The notes under the pieces: model-generated
Seen by the model: only the letters and a program-made list of their open reading frames with translations
The model's database searches: none
Told to the model about the DNA's origin: nothing
In this document: one piece after another, positions 35,838 through 47,565 of the stretch
Layout: every line of letters starts with the position of its first letter
How positions within the stretch are numbered: position 1 is the first letter of the stretch
Source of the DNA: Xiphophorus maculatus
Lineage: Eukaryota; Chordata; Actinopteri; Cyprinodontiformes; Poeciliidae
Length of the DNA stretch: 64,000 nt
Assembly: GCF_002775205.1 (NCBI RefSeq)
Contig: NC_036451.1
Span: 18,980,351-19,044,350, forward strand
Direction of reading: 5' to 3'
Program-made: the position numbers and the translations under genes

Positions 35838-38800
35838 CTCCAGGTGGGTTTTCCAAAAAAAAAAAAAATGCTGGTAATTGTAAATGTTTGCTCCTTGGTT
35901 GTATGCTTTGAATTTTCATAAGGATCAGAGTGCAGGAAGACGCTTCATCTACACAACTCCATGAAATTATTCCATTATCCTTGCTATCAAATGTTACAAT
36001 AATAGGCTTTTCTAAAGAACTGTCTTTGTGAACAATTCTTAGAAACACCATTCTTAAATGGAACTGCAAAAGAAAATACTGTCAAGCAGAAAATATGAGC
36101 TGCAGATGATAAAGATATGCAGCAAACCTGGCTTTTGACTACATTTGCTTTATTTTTCTCTTTTCCAAACAGTAAATGTGACATGCTTAACCACAATCCT
36201 CTTCAGTGTGGAAATTGTTACTGCAGGAAGAACACTTGATTTGCTAATTTTTGTATCAAGGGAGTTTTTAAAACTTAGGCTAAGCGAGTTAAAAGCATTT
36301 TAAAAAGGAAAAGGCTGCCGACCCACCGATCTTCAGTCTGTCCCTTTAGTGAAGGAGGAAATTTATCTGAAGCAGGAAGTGTGACTGTAATACAGAGTCG
36401 CTCTGTTCTGTTCTGTTGGATGAAACTTTGAACCTCTCCATGTGATGTAACATACTGAGTCTGGGAATGTTTGCAGTCTCCTGAAAATGTCACCATTAAG
36501 ATAAGTGTCTACATTCTGTAGGGAACACACACTTAGATATTTATGGTAAATCTTGCTAAATGCTAGTTATTCTGAAAATTAAAACTAAGCACGAATGATC
36601 ATTTTAAATGTCAGCTCCAAATTATCTTTGAAAATCTCTATTATATAGTGACATCTCTCACATATAGCGTTGCTTCTACCTCTGATATAAATGACATATT
36701 TTCAATAGTTTAGATTATTACAATAGAGCATAATCAGGTCTTTGTAAAACATCATTTAGGCAGCTGTAGCTTATCCAAAATGCTTATATGAATTGTGCTA
36801 AAAAAAACTTTGTTTTTTTTTTAAAATGTCTTTCTAGCTTTTTAATGTGTTTGGGTTTTTTATTGCTTTACAGATCTGGTGTTTTCCTGGCTCTCAGAGG
36901 ATGTGGCCTTAACAGATTTCTTCCACCCATTATTCTCAGTGTGTGTGTGCGTGTATATATGTGGACATGTCCGTGTATTGTCCGTTCGAGTTTCAAGATG
37001 CACATTGACACACTCACATGCATACTGCCAAAACTGACACAATCTGTTTTTCGCACTCCCAGCCATGACTACAAGCTCAAATGTGAAGAACTTTTTTTTT
37101 TTAAGTTTTGGTTTGTTTTATACATGTAATATTTTTATTTTCTTTTTTGGTTTCCAACACGATAATTGAACACCAGAGTACTTTTTGTCCTTTCAACACT
37201 TTGGGACGACACACACTGCCAAGAGGTGCTCTGGTGGAGGAATAAAAAGGAGACCTATACAAACACAAATTAAATCAAGGATTTGTGCCTAATTGTTACA
37301 TGTTTTCTATTTGACATTAAGGCAAATTGCTTTACATGTGAGGAACATTTGTGAGGGATTGCTTATGTGTATGAGCAGTTATTTTTTTAAATGTATGTCA
37401 TTCCCAGCGTGATGGTACAGTCTTACATATGTTATGTAACTCACAGCTGGAGTTGAACTGTCAAAATTCAGTGACTTTTCCTCGAGCGCGTGGAAAGTGG
37501 CAGAGAGTCGGCCCCCATGTTTTTGACATTTCAAGTGCAGCTTACCTGAAAGATGGGAACTCCAACCAGACGTGGTCTCAGCCCCCCGCGAGGCATCTGG
37601 AGGCTTGGAATCAAAGACTTCTTCCTAGAAAGTTATGATTTTTCCAAGTGAAAGAGTCGGTCAACAAAACAAAACAAAAAAACAGTTCTTCCGCTTTTGT
37701 TGACCAGGCATTCTCACGTTTCTCCAGCAAGCCCTCCGTCACGCATTCAGGTTTTTGTCCTGCTTTGTGTTGTAAAGCATACACGGACGAGACGAAGCAC
37801 AGTTGTACAGATTTAGGCTTGACCTGCGTCACATTTCAGTCCCTGAAAGTCTTGTAATAAAGCCATCAGAATCATCTGTGAGCGACCAGCACCACTTTTG
37901 TGCTGCTCCTTCCTCAAAATGGTTTACTGACGTTGCCAGCGGACTCGAGTCTTTTTTCCCTGCCCTTTTATTCATGTACTTTAAAAGGCAAACAAATCCA
38001 GGAGGGATTTTTTTTCTGCTCTCAGTCGAAGCAGACGAGCCTTTTGTGTAATTCCTAAACGAGCATTCCCGCTGAATTACGAACCCTTCACCTTCCTCCT
38101 GACCTTCGGCGTGTTCTCCCCTTTCTTACTGAGAGAAGTGTGACCTGTAAATTCACTTCATACATTATTCTGTTTCATTTTTCAAAAGTAAATATATATA
38201 AAAATATATATTTTTTGTTAGTCTATACATTGTAGATTTTTTACATAAATGGCAATATTAGTTTGAAGTTTAGAGTGTATTGTAGATGAGCTGTATAAGG
38301 GGATATTTAACATTTAAATGATGTTCAAATTTTAATTTGAAATTAAACTGGGATGCAAGGAAAAGGATCGACAGATGATCAATGAGCGTGTTTGTAAATC
38401 CTTTTATTGTCCCAGTTTTAGTTCAAAGGCACATCAATAACTACTAAGTTGAATGCCTTCTTTTCCATTTGGGCATATCTGGACAGAGTTTGTGCCACAG
38501 TCATGTGACAAAACATCAGAAGGGATTTCTTTTCTTTTTTCTTGTCTCCAACAGTAATTATGCAACTGGTTTTTGAATGTAGCTACCATGCTAAATGTGG
38601 ATTTGCCTTCATTTTCAAAGTTGTTTCTGGGTTTTGTTAGCACATTGTAATTTCTTTTCACTTTTTTTTTTAATGTCTGCCCTTAAACCAAGTAAGTCTG
38701 TGTCTAAAGGCAGATGTCTGGATTTGGGTGTAAGGTAATGGATATTATTGAGAACAAAACAGTGTTATTGTGATGTTATTCCCATGTCATGTTAATTATT

Positions 38801-39190
38801 TCTTTCTTTTTTTACCAACATGTAATCACAAGTGGGAGGTAGAACATTTTGTGTGTTTCATTTCTACAAAAAAAGGAAAAAAAAATATGAAGAAAAAGAC
38901 ATATACAAATCAATAGTGTGGCCTTTTCATTCTCAAGACTTAAGATGTCACGATGGGAGAGTGATGCCTTATCAGTGCCTGAACTTGTATTTTTTTCCAT
39001 TTAAGACAGTTTTATGTTGTGTACCATATCATTTCATTTATCTTGGAGATTAAAGAGGTACTTGTTCATTCCCCCCTCCCCCATCGTCCCTTTTCTCCAA
39101 ATGCTTTTTTTCAATTTTTGAGGAAGAAGTTTAAATGGTATAAAGAGATTTTCTTTCAGTGTACCTAGTTAAATAAATAAATGTTAAGCA
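35838..39190 (+). other. tcf3: tcf3 3'UTR
   Basis: No coding signal follows the TAA at 35835-35837. AATAAA signals occur at 37856-37861 and as an overlapping AATAAATAAA run near 39172-39182, so alternative polyadenylation is likely. The stretch is AT-rich, with a run of alternating A and T near 38188-38210. The ORFs in it are short and resemble nothing known. Confidence 0.6.
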
Positions 39191-41600
39191 GATCTTGTTT
39201 AGTTTATTTCTTTTTCTCTGCTGTCTGTTCTACTGGATTACATTGTCCAACCTGCTGTTTTCCATTAAGGTCACTGGTCCAGGTTAATAGGTACCCTGTA
39301 ATTACAAAATTCACATGACAAGGTTAAAAAAAAACAAACAACTGCATCATCCTCTGATCTATTATCTGCATAGACATGTTTCAGGTGTGTTGCTTCGATG
39401 TAGGGAGGGAGTTTTTGTTCCTGCATTACCTGAATCATCTGAATAGGAGTATTTTATAACTTGTTTGCAGTGGCTTTCAATATGTGTAATCAGTAGTTAT
39501 CGTTATCAGACCTGAGCTTAATTTTCCGGGTTTTTTTGTGTGACTTTGACATTGAGATTTTTTTTTTTATATCTGATTAATTTTCACAAGATCAGTAGGT
39601 GTACTGGATATCTGAAATTTTTTCAAAGAAAAATGTGGTTTATATTTGTCTCTAAATGACACGCCTAAATTTTGTAGTGGCACAAATTTCACTAATTTCT
39701 TCAGAAACTTGTAAAGTTTTGACTTCTCTCAACAATAGCAAACACTGATTTTATATCAAGCAAAACATTTTCAGGTTTTTAATGACATTATTTAGCTGAA
39801 CTATAAAGGGACGCGACCAATGAGTGTTAAATACATTTACAGAGTTTGTAATTCTGGGTTGAGGACAGTGTTGACTTATTTCTGACTCGATCACTCTTCT
39901 ATTTACATACGAATAGATGATATTTGTCCTGTATATTACATTAATGTAGCAATAAATGTGCCATTTTTAACAACAGATTATACCTTTTACAATGTCTGGC
40001 TTTTGAATATTGTATACATAAAAAAATAAAAGGAGTCTTTTTAATAAAAGAATTTATTGTAGTTCGGAAATTGAATTTGTTTTAATTGCCAATTAAATAC
40101 ATTTGGGAAAACTGTACAGGTAAATCTCAAATTAGAATATAGTGGTTAATTGATTTGAATAATACAAGTGAAACTCATCTGCATGTATGTATTCATTGTA
40201 GTGTAACATTTCAAGGATTTAATTCTTAATTTTGGTTAGTATAACTTTTTGTTTCTCCTATATCAGAGGATCAATGAAAAAAAAAACTTTAATGCAGAAT
40301 GTCCGCCTACTGAAATGTATGTTCCTCTATATCGCATAGAGTTTATCAGTCTTTGGCTCTAAGTGTTAAAGTCCAGTTTGCTTTTAATAGTGGCTTTCAG
40401 TTCATCTTCACTGTTTGGTTTGATGATTATCCTCTCCTCTCACAGATTCTCAAATCAGGTCTCGGTACTTAGCAGTGTAGGCAGTTACTAAATCCCACTT
40501 GAAAATTAAGTCATTTCCATAAAGTTCGCCAGCAGATGAAAGCATTAAGTGCTCTAAAATTTCCAGATAGGACTTTGTAAATTATAAAACAGTGCAACTT
40601 AAAAGAAGGAATGGTACAGTTGTAATCAATGTACTGGATAACTGTGCTATAGCTCTTGGAAGGACCGACTCTAGATATAATCTACACCTTGAGAATCTCC
40701 CCCATCCCCTCAAATGGGCTTCACAATCCTTCCAAGGCTGTTTTTGTCCCTGGTGCTTGTATACAGTTTTCTGCTAGTTTTTTCTTCCACTCAGTTTTCC
40801 AGTAGCGTGCTTGGGTGCAACCAGGTTCTTAATAAATGTACTTTTGTAGATTTTTCTCATTACTAAAAAAAAAATCTGACAAACCAGATTTCATTGGCTA
40901 CAAGCCATAATCTAAATTTACAGAAACACTTGAGCATCTTCAGTTTGAGTGGATTGACATACTCCATCTAAAGTGGAGATGTGTGCAGTGTGGCTCAAGA
41001 GAGCCCTGCAGAAGATGGTGAAGGAAGCTGAGAACGTCACTGAAATGCTCCAACCTTTTGTCTGTATCAGAACTTCTGAAGGAACAGGACTGGAAATTAT
41101 TAGCCTCCTTACACCCTCTTCATGAACTGTTTCAATTGCTGGCTTAAAGCAGAAGCAGCAACACCAAACTGCTACATAGATTTTTGCCTAAAGCTGTAAA
41201 ATTCCTGAATAGCCATTTGGAGATTTGTTATAACTGAAGATTGTGTACTTTATAGTATGAAGCTCTATTCATGTATTTTGTTTTTTATTTTATAATTTTT
41301 TTTTGTTACACCAATCCTTAAGAAATGGGGTGTCGTTTTTTCATATGCCATCAAATATTCCAAAGAAAAGAGAAAGATGCTAGTTGGATGACAGCTGGAA
41401 AGATATTAAATGTTTGGTGTCCACAATTGGTCCTGATCGAAAACCTGATAAAGATAAAGAGTTTTCTGAACGCTTTGTATTTGTTTTTGTGTTTTATAAT
41501 CAGGCATTAGAAGGGGCAGCTTGGAACAGGTCCTCCAAATCCATCACTTCAACGTTCGGCCGCTCTCATGTTGTGATTAGTTTTCGGGAAGAAAGTCAGA
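39191..41600. other. Intergenic region between tcf3 and uqcr11
   Basis: AT-rich, with further AATAAA-like words near 40026. About 40270-41210 is more complex and reads like a decayed interspersed repeat, but I cannot name it. ORFs at 40592-40777 and 41325-41692 have no family resemblance. The DNA just upstream of 41601 is slightly CpG-richer and is the likely uqcr11 promoter; no TATA box seen. Confidence 0.4.
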
Positions 41601-43061
41601 ATGGTTCAGAGAATACTAAATCAATTTGTTGGTGCCAAATATGTCTCAATTCTGAGGACATGGTAAGTGACTATAACGCTGTTACAGGCTGAATGTTGAA
41701 GATAATTAGTGTCGGTTTTTCGCGGTAGTTGACCCCGTGTCCTTCTGTGTGACCCGTCTAACTGACTTTAGCATAAACCTGCTTCACGACGCAGTTAATT
41801 ATTAACTTTTAAGTCTATGAGGTATGTTGTTAGCCATATGAGGACTCTGGGTGATTCTACTCTCAAAGGCTTATTTTAAGTTAACTATTGCTAAACTCAT
41901 AACAAGTCCAAAATTGATCGTCACTACTATTTATAGTTCACTTGTTAGGTATTAAAAAAAAATCCCATTTATATCTACTAGTTCTTTTTGTACAGTTGCT
42001 TGCTACATTAGATGATATCTATTCAAAGAGCATTAAAAAAAAGATTTTATTTTATGTAAAGATCATAGAAGCTACAATTGAGTTTCAAGTCGGTCAGTAA
42101 TTTTGTATGAAAATATATAATGAAAATCGAAACATTTTAAGATGACGAACCTCTTTTTGGATTAAATAAGTGTTAGATGCAATATTATTACTCAGCAATA
42201 CTAATCTAATGATAGCTCATCACACAGAAACTGGAGCTCCAAATTTGTAAGAGCTTTTGCATAATGGATGTTGGTAAAAAAAAAAAAAGTATCACAACCT
42301 GACACAAGCTGCTCAACAGTTTTAACATCAGAATAAGTCCTGACCAAGTGTTGGTCACTACATTTCTGCAGAGACTTCATGTTCATGCCTTCAGATTAGC
42401 TCAAACGTCACTTAGTAGAATAGGTTTTCATGGGCAAACATCTGCAACCAAGTCCATTGAGAAGAAGCACATTGCACTCTAGATCAGTGGAGTGGAGTGA
42501 TAAAGCGTGTCCCTCTGTCAACCCATTGGACTGCATTAGTTTTGACTGATTCCCAGAGTGCAGCATTTGCTGGACTACATTTTTAAAGGCTTTTTAAAAA
42601 TCAGTCATTTGCGATCGGCCAGACAACTGCAATCGGTGCACCCCTGATTTAATGACATCTATTTTACATCAAAATTCATTTACTCATTTTGCCAACAGAG
42701 TCACAGGTTTAAATATGTCTGGCAATAGCAGATAATGTTTTTTTATTGAAAGCCACTATTTTTCAACTTTTAAAGCATTTATTTTAAACTTTTATTATGA
42801 CACATAAGTCATTCTTTTTATAGAGTTCATTGTGCTGCAGCATGACCACAGTAAATTAACAGGTGTTGTTGATTCATGCGTTGTATTTTACTGTTAAATT
42901 TGTCCTTTTTAGAAGTCCTCGTGTCTTCCTCCATCTCTAGGGTACCAAATATGGTTGCCTGGGGAACAGTTGGTGGCGTGGCGGTCATTCACTTCACCGA
43001 CTGGCGGTTAATTCTGGACTATGTGCCATACATTAATGGGAAGTTTAAGAAGGACGAATAA
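41601..43061 (+). CDS. uqcr11: Cytochrome b-c1 complex subunit 10/XI (UQCR11, 6.4 kDa)
   Basis: Two coding exons, 41601-41662 and 42941-43061, join within a Trp codon (TG|G) at a GTAAGT donor and a CTCTAG acceptor. The product has 60 residues (human 56). Exon 1 reads MVQRILNQFVGAKYVSILRT, matching the human pattern FLGPRYRELVKNW. Exon 2 carries the hallmark TDWRLILDYVPYINGKFKKD. The protein is a single-span subunit of respiratory complex III in the inner mitochondrial membrane; the hydrophobic stretch WGTVGGVAVIHF is the membrane segment. It lies between tcf3 and mbd3 in the same orientation, exactly as on human 19p13.3. The stop codon overlaps an AATAAA word (43057-43062), and a third, untranslated exon probably follows. 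Confidence 0.93.
42580..42655. repeat. End of a degenerate hAT-like MITE
   Basis: Contains GCGATCGGCCAG and CAATCGGTGCACCCCTGA, words typical of fish MITE ends. It lies in the uqcr11 intron. Left boundary not determined. Confidence 0.3.
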
Positions 43062-43574
43062 AGAGAGGTGTAGGATGTGAGTCTTTTGTCCTTGTATTCA
43101 ATACAGTTTGTTTCTTCTTATGAATTACCCGTGAATTTCAAGCAGAGTGTTTATAAATTTTAATCCAGCCTGCCGGCTCATGTTGAACGCAGGGCATGCT
43201 GGGTACCTTAGCTGAACACAAGCTTCTGTGTTAATTTAATATGGCTGCAACTTTGCTTACATCTGACACCTGAAGTTTTAATTTAGTTAAATTTAAAACT
43301 TCAGAAGTGTCCAGACTCCTCTGTGCGAATCAAACGTAGAACCAGAGGATGTTTTTTGCTAGTCTATATCTACATGAAATTATAAAAATCTATAATGCAA
43401 ATTAATTTTTTTTTATTTGAAACAGAAAATAAATAATCCCTGCTGCAGTTGATTATTACAATCAAACAGTTGGAATATTTTCTTTATATTTACATAGACC
43501 AAAAGTAGGATGGACAGAAAATGTAGTGGTAGTTTTCAAGTGCCTACTGTGCTGAATATTATCCCATTCGGTCT

Positions 43575-43680
43575 TTGTTGTAAATAAGAAAAATTATGTA
43601 GGAGCCTTCTTACCAACTGTGCACAGCAACAGATGGGGGAGGGACAGTCCTGCACTCTTTCATGCGTCACACAGCAGGAG
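43575..43680 (+). repeat. Dispersed repeat family, copy E
   Basis: Contains ACTGTGCACAGCAACAGATG followed by GGGGAGGGACAG. It lies in the proposed uqcr11 intron 2. Confidence 0.45.
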
Positions 43681-44144
43681 AAAACTCTCCAGCACTTTTT
43701 TTGGGGTATCTACTCAAAGGGATTTTCATTTAAAAAAGAGGCAGTTTTGAAGCAGCAACTTTTTTAAAAACCTTGATATATGCCGGCCAAAACCTACATA
43801 AAATCTTAATATTTTTGTATATTTTGCTTTATGCTGTTTAGTTTTATTTTTCCAAATTCGGAAACACATGAAATAAATTACTTTAACATTTGTTTTATTT
43901 TGAATATGCTGTCTGTGCTTTAGTTCTTTCTGTGTACTTAATTTTGAAATAGACTAATCTAATCATTTAGACACCTCTGGTCTTTGTTTCTTTTTTAAAA
44001 ATAATGGCTGTAGAGGTAGAATAGTTTTATAAATATACCAATATCTGAAATGAACAGCTTCATAATCATGTTTCCCTGAGTTGGATAGTTCACCCAATCA
44101 AACAGATGTGTGTTTTACTCTATAAGCCTTGTATCTGCTTACAG

Positions 44145-44300
44145 GACCTGGACTCTGGGCACATGGCTGGACTTCTCTAGCAGCAAGTTTAAGTAGGATG
44201 GCTGGGATCTGCAGGCTACATGCTGCGCTCTGTAAAAATGCTTCTTTTTCATCCATTGTTGTAAGATGTGAATAAATTCTTAATTTATCCAAATATTTCC
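44145..44300 (+). other. uqcr11: Probable 3'UTR exon of uqcr11
   Basis: A strong donor, AGGAT|GTGAGT, lies 15 bases after the stop (43076/43077). An acceptor (TGCTTACAG) ends at 44144, and an AATAAA follows at 44271-44276. This fits a last non-coding exon, but only transcripts can show it. Confidence 0.45.
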
Positions 44301-44460
44301 AAGATATCTTGTAACTTTCAACTATTAAAATGGTTTTGCTTAAAACTTTTGTCTTTTTTATTATTACTATTATTGTGACAAAAATCTTCCATATATAAAC
44401 ATCTTAAGTGCGTTTACCGAACATTAAAAACTACAGAAAAGAGTGTAATGAACTTAAGGG

Positions 44461-44475
44461 GAGGGGGGGGGGGGG
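44461..44475. repeat. G-rich tract
   Basis: GAGGGGGGGGGGGGG-like run shortly after the uqcr11 end. Confidence 0.8.
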
Positions 44476-44572
44476 AAATACACCTGTAGCTTTCAACGCC
44501 TGTTAAAATGTGTACAGAATAAACGAAAATAGCTGGAGTATTACTGCTGGAGGACCAGATATTGAGCTACAT

Positions 44573-44776
44573 GTGTCAAACTGGCGACTGCCCTGCAACT
44601 TTTAGATGTGCCTCTGCTGCACCACACCTGAATAGAATAATTAGGTCATTAGCAAGGCTCTGGAGAACCGATCTACACAAGGAGGAGGTAATTAAGCCAT
44701 TTCATTCCAGTGTTTTGTACCTGTGGCACATCTAAAAACTGCAGGACAGCGGCCCTGGAGGACTGGAGTTTGACAC
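44573..44776. mobile_element. Palindromic MITE-like element, copy 2
   Basis: The left arm (GTGTCAAACTGGCGACTGCC ... TAGATGTGCC, 44573-44612) is the inverse of the right arm (GGCACATCTAAAAACTGCAG ... AGTTTGACAC, 44725-44776), with a small gap. Between them are CACACCTGAATAGAATAATTA-like words also present in copy 3 at 53208-53390. Confidence 0.6.
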
Positions 44777-44814
44777 CCCTAGACGCACACTGCGATATTT
44801 GCGTGGATAATGTC

Positions 44815-44931
44815 TTTCATTTTTTAACATCGTAGGGGGGAGGGGACTGAAAGAGGAGAGGGGAGAAGGGATTTAACACAGCAAGAGGCTGAAAGCGAGA
44901 TAGTGTCCTCAAGATGGATAAAAACGAGTAA
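44815..44931 (+). other. mbd3: Possible alternative first exon of mbd3
   Basis: A GA-rich leader ends in ATG GAT AAA AAC GA (ATG at 44914) at a perfect GTAAGT donor (44928). Its phase fits mbd3 exon 2 (48568), giving MDKND followed by PSGKKF. That would make an MBD3 without the first half of the methyl-CpG-binding domain, similar in idea to the mammalian MBD3C isoform. CpGs are enriched nearby (44780-45090). The right end is the donor. The left end is a guess. Confidence 0.35.
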
Positions 44932-47250
44932 GTAGACCGGCTAAACAATGAGCAAAACACCAACAAGGGAGTTAGTTGCTGTAATTCTTCTGTTTGGTGC
45001 CATTTTTAATATAAAAATGGAAAATATGTTTATCATCGATTAGGCAAACGCTGCGGTCTCTCGCTCCCTGCTAACAGCAGTCCGGTGGGTCTCCTGAATC
45101 TCTGTCGCTCTCGTTTTTGTTTCATTTAAACCACAGTTGCATGGTTAAAATATTTCGTTTAAGTACGTCGACATCTGTAGTACATTGAAATGTGTTTTCA
45201 ACTTAAGGATTTAACCGTATAAAAATGCACGCAAGTATTTCTGCGTCGGTGTCGAGACGCGTTTACACAGAATCTCTTAGAACATGACATGTATTTTACA
45301 TTATTCGCCTTCATTTCACTGGATCTACTTTGTTCATTGAAATGAAAAAAGCCGGCTCCAAGTCTGAAGGACAACGGTCTTCATTGTGCTGGTGAAACGA
45401 CCCCCCCCCCCCATTTTTTTTTTTTTTTTTTGTCGTGTAACTTACGTAGAACTCGCGCATTTAAATTCACAATGTAGTGCAATACATGTGTATATTTTTT
45501 ATCACTGCTTCTGTTAGTTTTAGCTGCGGTAATGGAGGCTGTCATTGCTGCTTCGGGGTTGCTCTACTTTCTGTTGTCACGTTTATGAACTCCATACGTT
45601 AATGGAGATGTTATGATGGCTGCAAGCGTTCAAACAGAACAAAAAGCTGGACTTCCTTTACGTGTCAAAATAAAAGAAAAACGACCTAACTTGTATTATC
45701 AGATAAACAAGCACACATAGGTTGTACGGAAAAAATGAAGCTGTTTTAGCTTTCTTTTTTTTTTTTTTTTGCTTGACAAATCAAATTTAATATAAGCAGT
45801 ATTTAAGTTTATTTGTTGCTTATTTTTTAAGTGTGACACTTACTGTGTTCATATGCTACATTAATGCAAGCTTCATTGAATGAAGGGGTTTCTGTGGTTA
45901 TGGTGGTATCCTCGCTTTAGAGTGCTGGACACACTCATCAAAAAATTATGGCAAACTTCAATAAATCAACCTATTATTTTTACTAAATATTCTAACAAAT
46001 ATTATTATGTCATTACTGAATGAATCAACTTCTCTGATTAAATGTAAATCTTGATACTTTTAAACAGTGCTGCTTCCTTCCCAGGTTCCTTTTGAAAAAG
46101 AGATTAAAGATCTCGGCTAGGTTTAATCTGGTCTTGGACGTCTATGGCAGAAGATATGAATAGATGAATTTAAAAATCACTCTACCACTGTGAATTCATG
46201 AGCGCTTTTAGAAAAATAAATATATGAAGAATTCATTGAAGATTAATATGAGCTAAACCAGGTATTGAAAAAGTATCTGCCCAGTTTTTTGGGTAAATAT
46301 TTTGTTCCAATTATTGCCTAACATTTGATTATTTCCCCCTCTAATTAATGGTGCTCAAATTAAAGACAGATTTTTTTGTCTTAATTTTTTTAATATGATG
46401 CTACTGTAGAACATTGCATATTTATGGTTTGCCATTTGTCTGACTGGCAATAGAAATGTTGGAGGGAGAAAGCACTGGGTTGGAGGAAGATAATAGAATA
46501 ACTCCATGCCACTCAGGGTGACGATCTCAAAATAATAATAATGAGAAGAAAACTAAGTTTAAATTAGTTGAATTTAAAGATTGCCTTTCTGTTACTTGAT
46601 TTATGAAATTGTAAAAAATAAAAATAATGACCTTTGGAATAATGTCTGTTATTTGAGATAAATGTAGGGATGGCAATGTGTATCTTTGTCATATTAAAAT
46701 TTGAGGGACAGCTTAATTATGTGTATTATTGTTATTGCTCCTTTTTACTCATCAAATTTGATTCTTTATTTTTTTCCACATTTTTAAAATTAAATCAGGA
46801 AGAATAAAACTTTGTTATAGTAGGATATATGTATGAATTAGTCCAAAACAGCAAACAATGTTATTATACTAGGCTGTGGCCATGATTTGTTTTGTCTTTT
46901 TCCTCTCATGCCACCAGACGGATTCTGTAGGAAACAATTAAGTAAATGTTGTTTGTATTTAATAATGTGTCATAGGTCCATGTGTTTATCTCAAAATCAA
47001 TTGTTTTTGTGGTTTCTAAACATCTGACCTGATTTCACTACTTCAGGTATTTCTAATGAGCCATTTAAACAAGGATGTAATGAACACAAAATACCTAAAT
47101 TATTAATGTGACCATTTTTATGTTGCCACATTAAAATGCTAATAGACTAGACGAATTACTGCGATTGGTGCTTCGTGACCTATATTGAGAACTCGACATA
47201 AATTTTTTTTGGACTTTTTTTTTTTTTTTTTCCCCAGAAGCTTTTCTTTT
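44932..47250. other. AT-rich DNA upstream of the main mbd3 promoter
   Basis: No gene is supported. It includes a C-run followed by a T-run at 45401-45432 and a T-run near 45756. It would be an intron if the 44.9 kb first exon is real. Confidence 0.4.
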
Positions 47251-47565
47251 GAAGTCTTAAACCTGACGCGTCCGGTCCTAGCTCCGCGCTGCTCCGTTTT
47301 TCCTTTGCGGATGTAGTTCCAACGGTGACACGCAGGTGGTGATGGGGCCGAGATCCGCGCGGAGCGATCTCCGCAGCCACAAAGAGACGACGTGCTTTCA
47401 GCCGGGAGATCCCATTACAGGGGGCACACGCTTTAAAATGGTTGAAACAAAAGCGTGAGAAGCTCCACACCAGCCTTTCAGGTTGCAGCGACACGTTTTT
47501 CCAAAATCCGACCTGGCTCTTTTGCCGTAACTTTTAGCGGATTCACTGGCCAGCCGCGGGGGAAA
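47251..47565 (+). promoter_or_regulatory. CpG-rich promoter and 5'UTR of mbd3
   Basis: A local cluster of CpG and GC-rich words (GACGCGTCCGG, CTCCGCGCTGCTCCG, GATCCGCGCGGAGCG, the last a near palindrome) directly upstream of the ATG, in contrast to AT-rich flanks. No TATA box. The transcription start is not resolved. Confidence 0.6.

Noticed and set aside
36788-37129. Open frame of 113 residues after tcf3
   Set aside because: It lies in the tcf3 3'UTR, is biased to Phe/Cys/Leu from T-rich DNA, and has no splice or family support.
41325-41692. Two overlapping open frames upstream of uqcr11 exon 1
   Set aside because: No family resemblance. They overlap the uqcr11 start in another frame and have no splice support.
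44914-44930. ATG GAT AAA AAC GAG matches the first five residues of 14-3-3 zeta (MDKNE)
   Set aside because: The next codon is TAA and nothing downstream resembles 14-3-3. Five residues are too few, so chance is likely.
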